A stretch of 64,000 nt of DNA from Zonotrichia leucophrys gambelii. Lineage: Eukaryota; Chordata; Aves; Passeriformes; Passerellidae. The position numbers and the translations under genes are program-made. Shown in pieces: positions 61,186 to 64,000 of this stretch; the first letter of the stretch is position 1, and each line of letters starts with the position of its first letter. Under the pieces are notes generated by a model, which was not told where the DNA came from, ran no database searches, and was given only the letters and a program-made list of their open reading frames with translations. The DNA is taken from contig NC_088200.1 of the NCBI RefSeq assembly GCF_028769735.1, forward strand, positions 71,896,046 to 71,960,045. Direction: 5' to 3'.

Positions 61186-61679
61186 GTAATTATTTTATTA
61201 CTTGGAAAGCAATATTTTTTGCATATTTTGTTGGCTGTTCCTACCCATACAGGTGTAAAGTAATGTGGAGTATGGAGTACCTTATTGACATAATGGTTGA
61301 AATTGATTTTCAGGTTTCATGTTCAAAACTTCCTTGATGATTCATGTTAGTAGAGCACAGGTGAACTTTTATTCCCTTTCATTTTGCATTTCCTTATATG
61401 TGGTGATAAGAATATGAAGTGTAGAGTGCTAGTATTAAAAATCCTCTTCTAATCTAGACCCCACAGAGGAGCTTTGAGCTCCAGGTATGGTTACTGACAG
61501 AACAGTTCAGATATGTAACCTTTTCTGGCAGGAAAAGCTGAATTTACTATTTCTTTCCAAAAAATTACTTTAACCTCTACTATTACCTGATTGAATAGTT
61601 CATAAACTATTCAATAATGACAAAACACAGGCCACAGATCTGTAAGATGCATTCACTCATTTTTCACTTAAAATTGAAG

Positions 61680-61823
61680 GCAGTCTTGAAGCAAGACAAA
61701 AATATCTACAATTCTTAGTTATTCATTGGCCTGGCAGCTGCTGGTTTAAAGCAACCTGATCAGGCCAAAGTACAATATAAGACTTGATTGATCTTGAACC
61801 AGACCAGTTACTATCAGTCATGG
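61680..61823 (+). pseudogene. TTC37: TTC37 pseudo-exon B (TPR region)
   Basis: The acceptor is AAAATTGAAG|GCAGTC. A TAG at 61716-61718 replaces the conserved tryptophan of NAW. One base is missing between QYK and DLEPDQ. The donor near 61823 is weak (GTCAAG). Similarity to human is strong on both sides of the lesions. Confidence 0.85.
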
Positions 61824-62834
61824 TCAAGATCCACTTTTTCTCTCCCTGAAAAGTGTAAATATGGAGTTGAATACAGGAACAAAGCAGAGTTCAGGCTTGG
61901 ATCATGTTGTCTGGAGGCCCTTAGTTCTGTGGTAGCTTTAGAGAAGCTGAGGTATGTATTATTTTTGTGTCCAGTGTAGAACCACAGTGAACTTTAATTT
62001 CAGTGTATTGAAGTTTGTATTTATTGTTTAGGCTAAATAGCAGTGAAGCTTAGAAGGGAAAACATAAATTGAAACAAATGAGGAAATTCATCCATGTTTG
62101 AAAATGTCTCTGCTTGTAGCTGAAGAAGCACTTGACAATGCTTCTCTGCTTTAACTAGTTTATCCAGTTCATCTTGTTTTTCTTGTTTTTCTCATTCTTC
62201 CAGCTTTCAGCATGAAGTGGATTGTTACTGAATTTTGCTGTTAATTATTTAAATGTATTTAAAATGTTAAATGTATTTAGAAACATGGTGCATGACAGCC
62301 TGTTGCAGTATATACTTACCGTGTACTTGGGGTGTCTTTTTAGATTTGTGACACATAAGTTTGCATATTAAGTCAGTGTCTGATGGCAACAAAAATCTCT
62401 ATTTTTCTAAAGTTCTTTGTATTTTCAATATAAATACCTTCTTAAAGTGTGTATGTTGGTGCCTGACTTAAATGTGCCTGAAACTGAAGTTGCTCAGTTT
62501 GGCATTCAGATTCTGCATTTTTACCACTATACAAGACAGTATCATGCTTGGATGTAGATCTTTCATGGCGTGACTTAATGTGCTTTTTATATTGTCAGTT
62601 GTGCAGGCAGGATTATGTAATATATACAGGTTTCACATATTTGTTATTAATTAGCTTAGGAAGCTAGGAAAGCTTTTCATTTAAAATAAGAGGACTCAGA
62701 AGGCTGTGCACAAGTATCAAGGTAGATTCTGCTCAGTGATTACTGCATTAACACTTGACTTCATAGAAGGTGATGGAGTAAGTTTTGTAGACAGAATTTG
62801 TTCTCATGACATGTAACCTTTAACACCAAATATT

Positions 62835-62888
62835 TTTCTTTTTCTTTTTTTCTTTTTTCTTTTTCTTTTTTTCTTTTTTCTTTTTTAT
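62835..62888. repeat. (TTTTTC)n polypyrimidine repeat
   Basis: Repeated TTTTTCTTTTTTTCTTTTTT units lie directly before TTC37 pseudo-exon C and act as its pyrimidine tract. Confidence 0.9.
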
Positions 62889-62892
62889 TAAG

Positions 62893-62975
62893 GTGATGAA
62901 AACTCCTATGAGAAGTCTAACCATCCCACCAAACAGATGTCAAAGGAAGCAGATCAAAAGCTCTTGGAACTCTAT
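62893..62975 (+). pseudogene. TTC37: TTC37 pseudo-exon C
   Basis: The acceptor follows an unusually long TTTTTC-repeat tract and reads TATTAAG|GTGATG. The donor is CTCTAT|GTAAGG. The exon is open but has diverged more than expected (GDENSYEK in place of GLASLYEK), consistent with relaxed selection. Confidence 0.8.
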
Positions 62976-62989
62976 GTAAGGCAAAAGAT

Positions 62990-64000
62990 ATTGAATGCCA
63001 AAATTCACTCCTAGGATTTCTAATCCTGTGCATGCCATTGCTGATACACAGATTAGATACAATTTCTAGAAAAGCCTTGTCGCATTGGTGTCACAGCATG
63101 CTGTAACTGTAAAAAGGTTCTTGATCCTCTCCATTTTGATTGGGGAAATAATTGTACTTGAGATTAGTAGTTAAGAGAATTCTGTGTTGTCCTCCATCCT
63201 CTGACTAAACTCAGTGCTTTGAAGCATTTAGCTCTGCATTAACAAGTAGGCTTGTTTTTCCCTGCTTTAAATATATGTCATCCTATTCCTAGAGGTACAG
63301 TTCTAGACAAATCTGCCTCTCAGTTGTCACTATAACTAAATGGAGTGTTCAATTTGTTTCCATAATTTAAATTTTTTTTCAGAAAAAAAATCCCTTAAAG
63401 GAATTGCTTTCTTTTTAGTCAGTTTCAGCAGTAATGAGCAAAACTTTTAGGGTGATCAGTAGTATTTGTTTGGCAGTTGAACCTGCTAAGTTTGGTTAGA
63501 ATTTGAAAGCCAGTTTTGTATTTTCTGGAAAACTTAGCATGTTTGTATCGGATTTTCTTCCTCTTTTCTGGTGATGACCAGCAGAAATTATGTATGTAGG
63601 AAGCTTGTGGAATTATCAAGAAAATAAATGTTTAGAGGCAGTTTGAGTACTTCACTGTCTCTCTCCTAAGAAGGAAATTCCTTTTTAATCAGAACTACCT
63701 AATTTTCATCACAAGAGGGGCAGGTGGGATTCCTACACATCCCGAACTCGATTACCCGTGCTTTGTGTGCTGCCTTCCCTGCAGATGATGAGGACAGGAG
63801 GCACCTCAGGTCACCCCTGGCTTTGACACACCCAGCACTCCCGAGTCCCATTCCAGCATTGCCTTGCAGAAATAATCAGTTTACCACGAGGTGGAGCTAT
63901 TAAATGCAGTTAACAAGGGCCCTGCTTTCTCTTTTTCAGCTCTATTGATTTTTTTTTTCCACACTGAAATTTCAACATGGGCTGCTGCTGCTGCTGCTCT
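62990..64000. other. Sequence downstream of TTC37 pseudo-exon C to window end
   Basis: I could not identify the next TTC37 exon here. A GC-richer block lies at 63710-63870. The window ends in a short GCT/TGC repeat (63980-63998) within an open frame ATGGGCTGCTGCTGCTGC; with only 24 bases visible nothing can be concluded. Confidence 0.4.

Larger units (their letters stand above)
61094..62975 (+). pseudogene. TTC37: TTC37 (SKIC3) pseudogene, three non-processed exons
   Basis: TTC37/SKIC3 is the TPR scaffold of the SKI complex, which feeds RNA to the cytoplasmic exosome. Three consecutive exons of its N-terminus survive here with introns between them: 61094-61185, 61680 to about 61823, and 62893-62975. 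Exon A reads MSNKEV, then after a 2-bp frameshift DTV*NKGYKKASKNCK (human MSSKEV and DAIRNKEYKEALKHCK). Exon B reads AVLKQDKNIYNS*LFIG, then LAAAGLKQPDQAKVQYK and, after a 1-bp deletion, DLEPDQLL (human TVLKQEKNNYNAWVFIG, EQPDQAQSAYK, ELEPDQLL). Exon C reads SYEKSNHPTK and DQKLLELY (human LYEKYNHINAK, YQKLLDLY). Two stops and two frameshifts make it a dead copy. Retained introns exclude a processed pseudogene. The plus strand is the orientation expected from human synteny. Confidence 0.88.

Overview
The window looks like vertebrate nuclear DNA, most likely from a bird and probably a passerine. It has long introns, many 5'-truncated CR1 LINE pieces in both orientations, retroviral solo LTRs and simple-sequence runs, and no operon-like gene packing. 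The recognised genes (RHOBTB3, RFESD, and TTC37/SKIC3 as a relic) are neighbours on human 5q15. That block is Z-linked in chicken, so an avian sex chromosome is the likely setting. This is inference from synteny.

Layout. (1) Positions 1-27.8 kb hold an apparently complete RHOBTB3 on the minus strand. Twelve exons join in frame from a GC-rich promoter at about 27 kb to a stop codon at 2037 and give about 607 residues (human 611). Its introns hold two ERVK-type solo LTRs with perfect 6-bp target-site duplications and several CR1 fragments. (2) Positions 27.8-46.5 kb hold no gene I can recognise. There is a foldback repeat at 28.2 kb, a minus-strand CR1 split by an LTR at 34-36 kb, a second LTR family, and an LTR with many CCAAT boxes at 41.8-42.4 kb. 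(3) Positions 46.5-48.2 kb hold RFESD, a small Rieske [2Fe-2S] protein gene on the minus strand. It has a 35-bp microexon, and I propose a first exon that would add an N-terminal membrane anchor. (4) Positions 48.2-61 kb are mostly without genes and carry microsatellites, LTR and CR1 pieces, and one unassigned CpG-containing open frame at 58.8-59.3 kb. (5) Positions 61.1-63.0 kb hold three exons of a broken, intron-containing TTC37/SKIC3 copy on the plus strand, in the orientation expected from human synteny.

How the genes work together. RHOBTB3 (Golgi/ubiquitin-ligase adaptor ATPase) and RFESD (iron-sulfur protein) have no known shared pathway; they are adjacent by ancestral synteny. The most notable points are the decayed TTC37 copy at the syntenic position with no recognisable ARSK, GPR150 or SPATA9, the candidate transmembrane first exon of RFESD, and the RHOBTB3 start codon that is assembled only by splicing across a 169-bp intron.
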